Below, one piece after another: positions 32,592-41,976 of a stretch of 64,000 nucleotides of DNA (its first letter is position 1; the number at the start of each line of letters is the position of its first letter). The translations under genes and the position numbers were made by a program. Under the pieces are notes generated by a model. That model ran no database searches. It was given only the letters and a program-made list of their open reading frames with translations, and had not been told where the DNA came from. Origin of the DNA: Microbacterium sp. Marseille-Q6965 (GTDB taxonomy: Bacteria; Actinomycetota; Actinomycetes; Actinomycetales; Microbacteriaceae); NCBI RefSeq assembly GCF_946151065.1, contig NZ_CAMGZA010000001.1, positions 992,001 to 1,056,000 of the forward strand, in the 5' to 3' direction.

Positions 32592-34208
32592 TCAGCGGAT
32601 GGCCGCGGCAGCGGCGCGCTCGGCGGCGAGGCCCGCCTCCCAGCGGGCCAGGAACGCCTCGTGGTCGGCCACGTCCTCGGACGCCGGCTCCACCCTCGAA
32701 GCGGCGTTCTCGCGGAAGATGCGGGCGGCCAGCCACTCGGGCAGCGGGGTCGCCTCGCCGCGGGCGTGAGCCTCGGCGGCGTAGGCCGCGAGCAGGGCCA
32801 TGCCCCACGCGCCGCCCTCTCCCGCCGAATCCGAGACGACCACCGGCGCTCCCAGGGCCGCCGCGAGCAGGCGCTGCGCGACCCCCTTGGTACGGAACAT
32901 GCCGCCGTGCGCGGCGATCTCGTCGATGCGCACACCCTCGTCGGCCAGCGTCCGCATGCCGAGGCTGAGCGTTGCGAAGGCCCCGCGGACCTGCGCGCGC
33001 ATCACGCCGGGCAGCGAGAGCCGCGAACCGGGGGTGCGCACGATCATCGGGCGGCCCTCGTCGAGCCCGGCGATGGGCTCCCCCGAGAGGTGGTTGTAGG
33101 CGAGGATCCCCTCGTCGGTTCCGGTCTCCAGAGCGCCGGAAAGCAGTGCCTCGAACACCTCGTCGCGCGTCGCGGCGGATCCGATGCGGCCGGCGAACTC
33201 GTGGAAGACGCCGGCCCACTCGCCCAGTTCGCTCACGCCGTTGTTGCAGTGCACCATCGCGACGGGCACGCCCGACGGCGTGGCCACGATGTCGATATCG
33301 GCATGGCGGCTCGCGAGCCGCCGCTCGAGCACGACCATCGCGAAGATGCTCGTGCCGACGCTGACGTTGCCGGTGCGGGGCGCGACGGCGTTCGTGGCGA
33401 CCATGCCGGTGCCGGCGTCGCCCTCGGGCGGCGCCGCGACCGCGCCACCCCGCAACGCGCCGGTGGCATCGAGCAGCGCCGCGCCCTCGTCGGTGAGGGT
33501 GCCTGCCGCTTCGCCGGCGCGTCGGATGGGCGGCAGCACGTCGGTCAGCCGCAGGTGCGACGCACCGGCCTGGGCCAGCAGCTCATCGGCGGTATGGAGC
33601 ATCGCGACGTCGTAGTCGCCCGTCTCGGGATCGAGGGGGAACATGCCGGAGGCGTCGCCGACGCCCAGCACGCGCTCGCCGGTGAGCAGCTCGTGCACGT
33701 ACCCGGCGAGGGTCGTGATGTGCGCGATGCGCCCGACGTGCTCCTCGCCGTCCAGCACGGCCTGGTGGAGGTGGGCGATCGACCAGCGCAGCGGGATGTT
33801 GACACCGAGGGCATCGGAGAGGATGCCGGCGGCGCGCGTGGTGTTGACGTTGCGCCACGTGCGGAAGGGCACGAGGAGCTCGCCTTCGGCGTCGAAGGCG
33901 AGATACCCGTGCATCATGGCCGACACGCCCACCGCGGCCAGCCGCTCGATGCGCTCGCCGTAGGCCCGCTCGACGTCGGCGGCGAGGGCCGCGTAGGCGG
34001 CGCGCAGCCCCGCCCGCGCGTCCTCGAGGCGGTAGGTCCACAAGCCGTCGGCCAGCTCGTTGTCCCACGAGTGATGCCCGGACGCGAGGGTACGGCCCTC
34101 GTCGTCCACGAGGCACGCCTTGATGCGCGTGGACCCCAGTTCGATGCCCAGTGACGCGCGGCCCTCGCGGATGGCCTCGTGCGCCGTGGTGATGGTGTGC
34201 TGCGTCAT
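32592..34208 (-). CDS. FGGY-family carbohydrate kinase, probable L-ribulokinase
   Basis: 538 residues of the FGGY sugar kinase fold: N-terminal Leu-Gly-Ile-Glu-Leu-Gly-Ser-Thr-Arg-Ile-Lys (ATP-loop, about residues 20-30), central Gly-Asn-Val-Ser-Val-Gly-Thr-Ser-Ile-Phe, and C-terminal Ala-His-Gly-Gly-Met-Phe. Being first in an operon with araD and araA, it most likely phosphorylates L-ribulose; classical AraB is slightly longer and this type is often labelled xylulokinase. A separate xylB lies at 47028. The ATG at 34208 is used; an upstream ATG at 34271 would fall in the regulator's stop region. Confidence 0.88.
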   Translation of the reverse strand: MTQHTITTAHEAIREGRASLGIELGSTRIKACLVDDEGRTLASGHHSWDNELADGLWTYRLEDARAGLRAAYAALAADVERAYGERIERLAAVGVSAMMHGYLAFDAEGELLVPFRTWRNVNTTRAAGILSDALGVNIPLRWSIAHLHQAVLDGEEHVGRIAHITTLAGYVHELLTGERVLGVGDASGMFPLDPETGDYDVAMLHTADELLAQAGASHLRLTDVLPPIRRAGEAAGTLTDEGAALLDATGALRGGAVAAPPEGDAGTGMVATNAVAPRTGNVSVGTSIFAMVVLERRLASRHADIDIVATPSGVPVAMVHCNNGVSELGEWAGVFHEFAGRIGSAATRDEVFEALLSGALETGTDEGILAYNHLSGEPIAGLDEGRPMIVRTPGSRLSLPGVMRAQVRGAFATLSLGMRTLADEGVRIDEIAAHGGMFRTKGVAQRLLAAALGAPVVVSDSAGEGGAWGMALLAAYAAEAHARGEATPLPEWLAARIFRENAASRVEPASEDVADHEAFLARWEAGLAAERAAAAAIR

Positions 34209-34257
34209 CGCGTCGCTTCCGTCTCGTGTGCATCCGTCATCGATGCCCGCCCGGCAT

Positions 34258-34272
34258 ATGTTAGCGCTCACA
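34258..34272 (-). promoter_or_regulatory. LacI-type operator overlapping the -10 of the arabinose operon
   Basis: The palindrome TGTTAGCGCTCACA (34259-34272) has the AGCGCT core of LacI/GalR operators and is symmetric at 12 of 14 positions. TAACAT (34263-34258, minus strand) overlaps it and could be the -10 box for the kinase gene. It overlaps the stop codon of the upstream LacI-type regulator gene, which is the obvious candidate to bind it. Confidence 0.65.
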
Positions 34273-35308
34273 CAGCGTCGGGGGAACCCGGGGGCGTGTT
34301 CCGCCGCGGCTGCGCGGTGCTGGCGCGGACCACCAGCTCCGGGGCGACCGTCACGAGGGGCGCCTCGGCGCCCTCGATCGCGCGGAGCACCTCGTCGCCC
34401 AGGCGTGCGAACGGCTGCCGCACGGTGGTGAGGGGCGGCAGGAGGTGCGCGGATCCGTCGATGTCGTCGAAACCCACGACGGAGACGTCATCGGGCACCC
34501 GCAACCCCGACTCGGCGAGCGCGTGCACCGCCCCGATGGCGAGGTAGTCGTTCGCGCAGAAGACGGCGGTGACCCCCCGGCGGACCTCCTCCACGAGCCG
34601 CGCGCCCGCGGCGTGCCCCTGCCGGGCGCTCCATCCGCCGGCGCGCACGATGAGCGGCCCTCCCCCCGACGCGCGCATCATGTCGGCATACCCCCGCGCG
34701 CGCTCGATCGCGTCGAACCAGTCGTCCTCGCCCTGCACGTGCGCGACGCGCTCGTGCCCGAGCGCGAGCAGGTGCCGCGTGGCCGCAGCCGCACCGGCAC
34801 GCTGGTCGATCGACACGTACCGCGCCGCCCCGCGATCGGTCACGTCGTCCCGCGCGGCGACGACGACGACGGGAACGGGCAGGTCGATTCCGTCGATGAG
34901 GCGCGCCACCTCGCGGGTCGGCGCGATCACGACGACGCCGTCCACGCCCTGGTCCATCAGCCGGTCCAGCACGTCCGCCGCGGCGCCCGCACCGGGCGAG
35001 GCGAGCGAGGCCAGGGAGACGAAGTAGCCGGCGGCGCGCGCGGCGCGCTCGATCGCGAGCACCGCGCTGGCGATGCCGAACTGCGTGGTGCCCGCCGTCA
35101 TCACCCCGAGCACGCCGGTGCGCGCGGTCACGAGAGCCCGGGCGGCCTGGTTGCGGCGGTATCCGAGCGTCTCGATCGCGGCCAGCACGCGCTCGCGCGT
35201 CTCGCCGCGCACGTACGCGTGGCCGTTCAGCACCCGCGACACGGTCTGGTGCGACACGCCGGCGACCGCCGCGACATCGTTCATCGAGGGCGGCCGGCTG
35301 CGGGGCAT
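34268..35308 (-). CDS. LacI-family transcriptional regulator of the arabinose operon
   Basis: 346 residues. The N-terminal HTH reads Met-Asn-Asp-Val-Ala-Ala-Val-Ala-Gly-Val-Ser-His-Gln-Thr-Val-Ser-Arg-Val-Leu-Asn (residues 9-28). A periplasmic-binding-protein-like sugar domain follows, with Asp-Asp-Ile-Asp-Gly near the end. The ATG at 35308 is 7 bases after a TACGCT -10 box, so it has its own leaderless promoter. The operon follows 59 bases after its stop, with an operator in between. Likely ligand L-arabinose or an arabino-oligosaccharide, from position. Confidence 0.93.
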   Translation of the reverse strand: MPRSRPPSMNDVAAVAGVSHQTVSRVLNGHAYVRGETRERVLAAIETLGYRRNQAARALVTARTGVLGVMTAGTTQFGIASAVLAIERAARAAGYFVSLASLASPGAGAAADVLDRLMDQGVDGVVVIAPTREVARLIDGIDLPVPVVVVAARDDVTDRGAARYVSIDQRAGAAAATRHLLALGHERVAHVQGEDDWFDAIERARGYADMMRASGGGPLIVRAGGWSARQGHAAGARLVEEVRRGVTAVFCANDYLAIGAVHALAESGLRVPDDVSVVGFDDIDGSAHLLPPLTTVRQPFARLGDEVLRAIEGAEAPLVTVAPELVVRASTAQPRRNTPPGSPDAV

Positions 35309-35395
35309 GCGCCTCAGCGTAGCCACGGCGCCGCGGCGTGCGCGAGGATGGACCACGAGGACCGCGCAGGGCAGCCGGTGCCGGAAGGGAGCGAC

Positions 35396-36310
35396 GTGAC
35401 CGAGGATTCGATCGTCGTGCTGGAGAACGAGCACTGGCGCGTGGGTGTCCTGCCGCACACGGGCGCATCGGTGGCCTTCGGGCAGGTCCGCCACGACGGG
35501 CGGTGGCGCGACGTGCTGCGTCCCACCGCCGATCCGGAGAATGCGGGCGCGTCGGCGACGGCCTGCTACCCGCTGATCCCCTGGTCGAACCGCATCGCGG
35601 GAGGCCGGTTCACGTTCGCGGGCGTGACCTGGGAGCTGGACCGCAACGAGGACGACCGCAACGCGCTGCACGGTGTCGCGATGAACCACGCCTGGACGGT
35701 GCTCGAGCGCTCGCCGCATCGCCTGCGTCTGAGCTTCGATTCGCAGGGTGTGCCGCCGCACACCTGGCCGTGGCGCTTCTCGGCGGAGCTGACCTACGAG
35801 CTGCGCGACGACCGCCTGGTCGTCGACACCCTGCTGCGCAACGAGGCGGAGGAGGAGGTGCCGGCCGGCTTCGGCCACCACCCGTACTTCGTGCGCCGCA
35901 TGGACGGCGATGCGGAGGAGGTGCGCGTGCGCATTCCCGCCGCCGAGATGTTCGAGCTGGACGAGTGTATCCCGCACGACGCCCCGGTGTCGGTCGAGCC
36001 GCGCGTGGACTTCCGCGAGCTGCGCACGCTCGGCGGCGAGCACATCGACGACGACCTCACCGGCCTGACGGACGGGGCCTCGTTGATCCGCTACGAGCGT
36101 CTGGACATCGTGCACGAGGCAGACCCGCTGTACACGCAGCGCATCCTCTTCGCGCCCCCGGAAAAGGACTACTTCGCGCTGGAACCGGCGACGAACGCGA
36201 ACGACGGCTTCAACCTGTTCGACCGCGGCGTCGGCGGCAACGGCGTCTTCACCCTCGAGCCGGGCGCGGCAGCCTCGGCGGCCTGGTCGCTCACGGCCCT
36301 CCCGCGCTGA
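35396..36310 (+). CDS. Aldose 1-epimerase family protein
   Basis: 304-residue galactose-mutarotase-like beta-sandwich. Features: Tyr-Pro-Leu-Ile-Pro-Trp-Ser-Asn-Arg-Ile (the Asn-Arg substrate loop, about residue 62), Leu-His-Gly (about 90), and Gly-Phe-Gly-His-His-Pro-Tyr-Phe. Near the C-terminus Leu-Glu-Pro-Ala-Thr-Asn has the catalytic Glu. It would speed alpha/beta interconversion of an aldose such as arabinose or xylose. GTG at 35396 has GGAAGGGAG before it; an in-frame ATG at 35348 is less well placed. Divergent from the LacI gene. Confidence 0.88.
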   Translation: MTEDSIVVLENEHWRVGVLPHTGASVAFGQVRHDGRWRDVLRPTADPENAGASATACYPLIPWSNRIAGGRFTFAGVTWELDRNEDDRNALHGVAMNHAWTVLERSPHRLRLSFDSQGVPPHTWPWRFSAELTYELRDDRLVVDTLLRNEAEEEVPAGFGHHPYFVRRMDGDAEEVRVRIPAAEMFELDECIPHDAPVSVEPRVDFRELRTLGGEHIDDDLTGLTDGASLIRYERLDIVHEADPLYTQRILFAPPEKDYFALEPATNANDGFNLFDRGVGGNGVFTLEPGAAASAAWSLTALPR

Positions 36311-36317
36311 CGCGCGT

Positions 36318-37481
36318 TCAGGCGAGCGGGTCGGCCAGCAGCGGCTCGAACGCCGCCTCGGCGGCGCCGATGAGCAGTCGGTCGGCGCCGAGCGCGGCCG
36401 CGCGGATCTCCACGCGCTCGGCGGGGGCCGCGAGCGCCTGAGCCCGCACGGCACCGAGCAGGCCGGACGGGTCGCGCTCGTGCAGGGTGGCGAGAAACCC
36501 GCCGAGGACGATCACCGAAGGATTGAGCACGTTGATGGCGTTGGCCAGCGTCGCGGCGAGCACGCGGCGCTGTCGCTCGATCTCGGCCTCGACTGCGGGG
36601 TCGTCGGACGTGGCCAGCGCCCGGGCGAGGGTCTCGTCGTCGACGGCGTCGAGGCCCGCGACCGCGAGCAGCCGGGCGCGGTTCACCTCGTCCTCGAGCA
36701 CGCCGTGGGGCACGCGCCGGTCCGCGGCATGGGGGACGCTCGGCCGGCTCTGACCCCACTCCCCCGCGTAGCCGTCGGCGCCGCCCATCGTCATGCCCCG
36801 CATGATCACGCCGCCGCCGATGCCCGAGGCGCCGCCGTTGAGGTAGACGATGTCGCCGTGGTCGCGCGCGGCCCCGAACAGCCGCTCGGCGCGCGCGGCG
36901 AGCGAGGCGTCGTTGCCGACCGCGACGGGCAGACCCGTGGCGGCGCCCAGGCGCCCGGAGATGTCGGTCTCGCGCCACTCGAGGTGGGGCGCGAGACGCA
37001 CCATCCCGTCGGCCGCGCGAACGAGGCCCGGCACGGCCACGCCGATGCCGACGATCCGCGCGCCCCGGAGCGCGCCCGCGCGCCACGAACGGACGATCCG
37101 CGCGACGGCCGCCACCACGTCGTCGACGTCCACGACACCCCTCGCCTCCTCGCGCACGCGCTCCCCCACGCGCCCGCCGAGCGCGACGGCCCCGACTTCG
37201 AGCGCGTCCACCTCGGGGTTGACGGCGATCGCGACGACGTCCTCGCGGGGGGCGACGATGGGCGACGGCCGCCCCACCCGGCGCGTCGGGTCGGGATCGC
37301 GCTCCTCGACGAGACCCGCGCCGGTGAGGGCCGTGACAAGGTCCGACACCGTCGAACGGTTCAGGCCCGTCTCCGCGGTGAGCATGGCGCGCGAGCGGGG
37401 GCCCTCGTGGTGCACGAGCCGCAGCACCTCGCCCAGGTTGGCGCGGCGCACCCCCTCCAGGCTCGTTGTCCGCTCGCCCAT
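36318..37481 (-). CDS. ROK-family transcriptional regulator (XylR-like)
   Basis: 387 residues. An N-terminal winged HTH (about 15-75, Leu-Asn-Arg-Ser-Thr-Val-Ser-Asp-Leu-Val) is followed by the ROK sugar-kinase-like domain with Gly-Ile-Gly-Val-Ala-Val-Pro-Gly-Leu-Val and Gly-Asn-Asp-Ala-Ser. ROK repressors control xylose, glucose or N-acetylglucosamine genes. The zinc motif expected after Gly-Glu-Trp-Gly-Gln (Cys-X-Cys-Gly-X-X-Gly-Cys) is absent: this loop has no cysteine. Leader bases TTTGTTGTC (about 37503-37511) could be an operator half site. It stands 114 bases after the GH3 gene; xylA-xylB at 45836 is a plausible target. Confidence 0.9.
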   Translation of the reverse strand: MGERTTSLEGVRRANLGEVLRLVHHEGPRSRAMLTAETGLNRSTVSDLVTALTGAGLVEERDPDPTRRVGRPSPIVAPREDVVAIAVNPEVDALEVGAVALGGRVGERVREEARGVVDVDDVVAAVARIVRSWRAGALRGARIVGIGVAVPGLVRAADGMVRLAPHLEWRETDISGRLGAATGLPVAVGNDASLAARAERLFGAARDHGDIVYLNGGASGIGGGVIMRGMTMGGADGYAGEWGQSRPSVPHAADRRVPHGVLEDEVNRARLLAVAGLDAVDDETLARALATSDDPAVEAEIERQRRVLAATLANAINVLNPSVIVLGGFLATLHERDPSGLLGAVRAQALAAPAERVEIRAAALGADRLLIGAAEAAFEPLLADPLA

Positions 37482-37595
37482 GCGCCCCCTCGTCCCTCCC
37501 GGTTTGTTGTCTCCGTCACGATATCGGCACACGCGGGCGCCCGCGGCGCCGTGGGCGGGAGGGAGGTGTCGCGGCGGCGCGCCCCGACGGGCGGA

Positions 37596-40007
37596 TCAGT
37601 GCACCGTCACCGCGACCATGCGCGGCTCCTCCGGGCCCACCGCGTGCACCGGTCCCGTGAGCGTGACGGTCGCGCGCGGGGTCGCCTCGCCCGGGACGTC
37701 CCGGGCCGGCTGCGCCCGGCTGTTCGCGATGACGCCTCCCGTGGACTCCTGCGCCCGGGTCGCGCGCGGCGACGCCTCGGCGTGCGAGCCGACCCACACC
37801 TCGACGGCGCCCGGCTCGACCACGCGCCGCAGGTCGCGCCCCGTGAAGGCGAAGCGCGGCACCGGCACCTCGAACGCGACGCGGCGCGACTGACCCGGCT
37901 CCAGGGCCACGCGGGCGTATCCCAGCAGTTGCGCGACGGGACGCGTGACGGAGGCGGCCACGTCGCGCCCGTACAGCTGCACCACGTCGACCCCCGGCCG
38001 ATCGCCGGTGTTCGTCACGGTGACGCGGGCCGTGAAGCGCCCGCCGGTCGGGGCGGACCCGTCGACCTCGAGGTCGTCGTACGCGAACGTCGTGTAGGAC
38101 AGGCCGAACCCGAACGGTCGTACGGGGGTCGAGTCGGTCGAGGTGACGTCGGACGGGCCGCCCAGCACCGGCCGCAGATAGCCGTAGGGCTGGGCCCCGG
38201 CCGAGCGGGGCAGGCTCACCGGCAGCCGGCCCGACGGCGCGGTCTCGCCCACGAGGATCGAGGCGATCGCGCGGCCGCCCTCCTCCCCGGGGAAGAACGC
38301 CTGGAGCACCGCGCCCGGCCCCTCGGCGCCCGGCGCGTCGAGGGCCCACGACAGGTCGTAGGGGCGCCCCGTGAGGACGACGACCGCCACCCGGGTGCCC
38401 GTTGCCGCGACGCGCTCGACGAGCTCGCGCTGCACGCCGGGCAGATCGAGCGACTCGACGTCGTTGCCTTCGCCGACGGTGCCCCGCCCGAACAGCCCGG
38501 CCTGGTCACCTACCACCACGACGGCCACGTCGGCCGCCGCAGCGGCGGCGACGGCCTCCGCGAGGCCCGACCGATCCTCGCCCTCCACATCGCACCCGCG
38601 CGCGTACGTGATCTCGGCACCGGGCAGCGCCTCTTCCAGCGCCGCGCGCACGGTGGGGATCTCGATGCCGATGTCGTGGCCCGGGTGGTGCGCGAGCACG
38701 TGGTTCGCGAAGGAGTAGCAGCCCTGCAACGCGTCCGCGCGGTCGGCATTCGGCCCCAGCAGCGCGATCCGCTGGGCCGACGATGCCAGGGGCAGCACGC
38801 CGTCGTTGGACAGCAGCACGATCGACTCGGCGGCCAGCCGGCGCGCGATGTCGCGATGCCGGGGGCCGTCGAGGTCCACGACGTCGGGCGGGGCGTCCTC
38901 GAACGCGCCGGGCTCGAGCAGCCCCAGCTCCTCCTTCTGCGACAGCACGCGCAGCACCGCCCGGTCGAGGTACGCCTCGTCGAGCAGCCCGGCGCGGACG
39001 CGCTCCACGAGCGGTGCCAGGTACGCGTCGCCCGTGGGGAGCTCCACGTCGATGCCGGCGCGGAGCGCGAGCTCCCCGGCCTCGCCGCGGTCGGCGGCCA
39101 CGCCGTGCATCACCTCGAGGAAACCGACGGAGAAGTAGTCAGCAACCACCACGCCGTCGAAGCCGAGCTTCCCCCTCAGCAGCGAGGTGAGCAGGGCGGG
39201 ATCGGAGGCGACGGGCACCCCGTCGATCTCCGCGTAGCTGTTCATGACCGATCGCGCCCCGCCGTCGCGGATGGCCATCTCGAACGGCGGGAGGAAGATG
39301 TCGGCAACCTCTCGCGGCCCGGCGTGCACGGGCGCGTGGTTGCGCCCCCCGCGCGATCCCGAGTATCCGAGGAAGTGTTTCAGGGTGGCGTGCACCCCCG
39401 CGGACTGCAGCCCGCGGACGTAGGCGGTGCCGATCGTGCCGACGACGTAGGGATCCTCGGCGATGCACTCATCGACGCGTCCCCAGCGCGGGTCGCGCAC
39501 GACGTCGAGCACGGGGGCCAGGCCCTGATGGATGCCCAGCTCGCGCATCGATGCGCCCACGGCCTCGCCCATCTCGGCGACGAGCTCCGGGTCGAACGAG
39601 GCACCCCACGCGAGCGGCGTGGGGAACGTCGCGGCCTTCCACGCCGCGAGCCCCGTGAGGCACTCCTCGTGCACGATCGCCGGTATCCCGAGCCGCGTCT
39701 CGTGCTTCAGCCGCCGCTGCTCCCGCCACAACCACGCAGCGCGCTCCTCCGGCTCGACCGGGCGGGTGCCGTAGACGCGCGTGTAGTGGCCGATGCCGTC
39801 GTGCGTGATGTCGGCCAGCGCGCGGCCGTCCTTCGCGGTGCTCATCTCATCGGCCATCGGCGCGACCACCTCGCCGCCCTGATCGATCCAGTAGCCCACC
39901 AGCTGCGCCGCCTTCTCCTCCAGGGTCATGCGCGAGAGCAGGTCGCGCACGCGCTTCGAGGCGCGCGGCAGAGCGGGGATGGCGGCGATCGTCGTCGCGT
40001 CGGTCAC
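37596..40007 (-). CDS. Glycoside hydrolase family 3 (beta-xylosidase/beta-glucosidase type)
   Basis: 803 residues without a signal peptide, so cytoplasmic. An (alpha/beta)8 barrel (about 20-330) has Lys-His-Phe-Leu-Gly-Tyr-Ser and the nucleophile Asp290 in Val-Val-Val-Ala-Asp-Tyr. The GH3 C-domain follows, then a fibronectin-III-like domain (about 650-720, Phe-Gly-Phe-Gly-Leu-Ser-Tyr-Thr-Thr-Phe) and a C-terminal extension. It would cut xylo- or gluco-oligosaccharides after import. The GTG at 40007 has a strong GAAGGAG site; an ATG at 40076 overlapping the permease stop would add a 23-residue Ala/Thr-rich tail and is a second option. Confidence 0.92.
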   Translation of the reverse strand: MTDATTIAAIPALPRASKRVRDLLSRMTLEEKAAQLVGYWIDQGGEVVAPMADEMSTAKDGRALADITHDGIGHYTRVYGTRPVEPEERAAWLWREQRRLKHETRLGIPAIVHEECLTGLAAWKAATFPTPLAWGASFDPELVAEMGEAVGASMRELGIHQGLAPVLDVVRDPRWGRVDECIAEDPYVVGTIGTAYVRGLQSAGVHATLKHFLGYSGSRGGRNHAPVHAGPREVADIFLPPFEMAIRDGGARSVMNSYAEIDGVPVASDPALLTSLLRGKLGFDGVVVADYFSVGFLEVMHGVAADRGEAGELALRAGIDVELPTGDAYLAPLVERVRAGLLDEAYLDRAVLRVLSQKEELGLLEPGAFEDAPPDVVDLDGPRHRDIARRLAAESIVLLSNDGVLPLASSAQRIALLGPNADRADALQGCYSFANHVLAHHPGHDIGIEIPTVRAALEEALPGAEITYARGCDVEGEDRSGLAEAVAAAAAADVAVVVVGDQAGLFGRGTVGEGNDVESLDLPGVQRELVERVAATGTRVAVVVLTGRPYDLSWALDAPGAEGPGAVLQAFFPGEEGGRAIASILVGETAPSGRLPVSLPRSAGAQPYGYLRPVLGGPSDVTSTDSTPVRPFGFGLSYTTFAYDDLEVDGSAPTGGRFTARVTVTNTGDRPGVDVVQLYGRDVAASVTRPVAQLLGYARVALEPGQSRRVAFEVPVPRFAFTGRDLRRVVEPGAVEVWVGSHAEASPRATRAQESTGGVIANSRAQPARDVPGEATPRATVTLTGPVHAVGPEEPRMVAVTVH

Positions 40008-40072
40008 GTCGTTCTCCTTCGTCTGCGCCGCGGGTGCGGCCGCCTCGGTGGTCTGCGCGGGCGTGGCCGACG

Positions 40073-40951
40073 TCATCCCTTCACCGCCCCGGTGAGGCCG
40101 CCGACGATGCGGCGCTCGAACAGGCTGAAGAAGACGAGCGCGGGCAGCATCGACAGCGAGGTGTAGGCGAGCACGCGAGCCGTGTCGACGGAGTACTGCG
40201 ACGCGAAGTTCTGCACCCCCAGCGGCAGCGTGAACAGTGAGCTGTCGGTGAGGATGAACAGCGGCAGCATGTACCCGTTCCACGAGCCCACGAACGCCAG
40301 GATGCCGACGGTCACCACACCGGGCAGGCTCAGCGGCACGACCATCCGCCAGAAGAACCCGAGGCGGCCGGTCCCGTCGATCGACGCGGCCTCCTCGAGC
40401 TCCTTCGGGATCGCCCGCAGGAACGGCACGAGGATGATGATGGTCGTCGGCAGCGCGAACGCGATCTGCGGCAGGATGACCCCGCCCAGGCTGTTGACGA
40501 GGCCCAGATTGCGCACGAGCAGGTACAGCGGAGTGATCGCCACGGTCACGGGGAACATCAGGCCCGCCGCGAAGACGGCGTACATGACGCCCTTGCCCGC
40601 GAAGTCGTACCGGGCGATCACGTAGCTCGCCATCACGCCGAGAGCGACGGCGCCCACCGTGGTGCCGAGGCCGACGAGGGTGGAGTTCCACGCCGCCGTC
40701 CAGAACTCGGGTCCGGAGAGCACCTCGCCGTAGTTCGCGAGCTGCCACGGGGCGGGCCAGCCGGACGGGTCCTGCGTGATCTGGGAGTTGGTGCGGAAGC
40801 CGCCGACGATGATGTACAGCACCGGCGTGATGCAGATGGTGATCAGGATCACCGCCAGCAGGTACACCCAGGGGTTTCCCCACTTCTCGCGCGGCGCCCG
40901 GGGGCGCCTGTTGCGGCCGATCGCCTGGATCGCCACGGACGTCGCGGTCAT
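40073..40951 (-). CDS. Sugar ABC transporter permease (MalG/AraQ type)
   Basis: 292 residues with six membrane segments. The cytoplasmic loop Glu-Glu-Ala-Ala-Ser-Ile-Asp-Gly-Thr-Gly (about 194-203) is the EAA motif that contacts the ATPase. It pairs with the permease at 40948, overlapping it by four bases. No ATPase gene is in the cluster, so it presumably uses a shared MsiK-type ATPase encoded elsewhere, as is usual for CUT1 systems in actinobacteria (family knowledge). Confidence 0.94.
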   Translation of the reverse strand: MTATSVAIQAIGRNRRPRAPREKWGNPWVYLLAVILITICITPVLYIIVGGFRTNSQITQDPSGWPAPWQLANYGEVLSGPEFWTAAWNSTLVGLGTTVGAVALGVMASYVIARYDFAGKGVMYAVFAAGLMFPVTVAITPLYLLVRNLGLVNSLGGVILPQIAFALPTTIIILVPFLRAIPKELEEAASIDGTGRLGFFWRMVVPLSLPGVVTVGILAFVGSWNGYMLPLFILTDSSLFTLPLGVQNFASQYSVDTARVLAYTSLSMLPALVFFSLFERRIVGGLTGAVKG

Positions 40952-41967
40952 CGCTCCGCCTTTCCGCCGTCGGTGAGCGCGCCCGCCGTGTCGCGCCGCA
41001 GCACGAAACGCTGGTACACGAGCGCGACCACGAGCGAGATGAGGAACAGCATCACCGCGACGGCGTTTCCGAACCCGTAGTTCCCGGCGAGGTGGCCGTT
41101 CTGGTACATGTACGTGGCCATCGTCGACGTGCCCGCGGTCGCCGCCACGTACTGGCCCCAGATGATGTTGACGAGGTCGAACAGCTGCAGCGACCCGATG
41201 ATCGACAGGAAGGCCCAGATCCGGATGGTCGGGCCCAGCAGCGGCAGCGTGATGCTCCACTGCGTCTTCCAGAACCCGGCGCCGTCGATGGCGGCCGCCT
41301 CGTACAGCTCCTCGGGGATCGATTGCATGCCGGCGAGCATGAGGATCACGGCGAAGCCGATGTACTTCCACGAGATGATCAGCATCAGGGTCCAGATCGC
41401 CACGTCGGGGTCCGCGATCCACGACTGCCGGAGCCCCTCGAGGCCCATCTTCGCCAGGAGCGAGTTGACGGCCCCGGTGTCCTGCATCATGAGGCTCCAG
41501 CCGGTGCCGACCACGACCTCGGAGATCACGTACGGCACGAAGATGAGCACGCGGATGAGCGAGCGGCCCTTCATCCTCTGGTTCAGCAGCAGGGCGAACA
41601 GGATCGCGAGCGGCCCCTGCAGCAGCAGCGACAGGATCACGATCGCGAAGTTGTGCCCGACCGCGGCACGGAAGGTCTCGTCCTCCCAGATGAGGACGTA
41701 GTTGCGCAGGCCGACGAACTCGGTGGGCCAGCCGAAGCCGTTCCACTTGAAGAAGCCGTAGAAGGCGGCCATCACCACCGGGAAGATGACGAAGCCGAGG
41801 AAGACGATGAGCGCCGGCCCGGAGAGGAGCGCGATCTCGCCGCGCTTGCGCCAGTCGGCCCGCCGCGGCCTGCGCGAGCCCGACACCGGGGCGGGGGTGG
41901 AGCCCGCCCCGGTGTCGGCGATCCTCTCAGGCACGGTCGCGATGCGCGGTGCCTGGGTGTCGGTCAT
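40948..41967 (-). CDS. Sugar ABC transporter permease (MalF/AraP type)
   Basis: 339 residues. A basic, Pro-rich cytoplasmic N-terminus (about 1-42) precedes six membrane segments, and the EAA loop Tyr-Glu-Ala-Ala-Ala-Ile-Asp-Gly-Ala-Gly lies near residue 227. The CUT1 permease partner of the next gene. It follows the binding protein by 9 bases. The ATG is preceded by a weak GAG-rich site. Confidence 0.94.
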   Translation of the reverse strand: MTDTQAPRIATVPERIADTGAGSTPAPVSGSRRPRRADWRKRGEIALLSGPALIVFLGFVIFPVVMAAFYGFFKWNGFGWPTEFVGLRNYVLIWEDETFRAAVGHNFAIVILSLLLQGPLAILFALLLNQRMKGRSLIRVLIFVPYVISEVVVGTGWSLMMQDTGAVNSLLAKMGLEGLRQSWIADPDVAIWTLMLIISWKYIGFAVILMLAGMQSIPEELYEAAAIDGAGFWKTQWSITLPLLGPTIRIWAFLSIIGSLQLFDLVNIIWGQYVAATAGTSTMATYMYQNGHLAGNYGFGNAVAVMLFLISLVVALVYQRFVLRRDTAGALTDGGKAER

Positions 41968-41976
41968 GACGGGAGA

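Noticed and set aside
36480..40166. 1228-residue plus-strand frame opposite ROK and GH3 genes
   Set aside because: Same antisense pattern. It covers clear GH3 and ROK motifs on the other strand.
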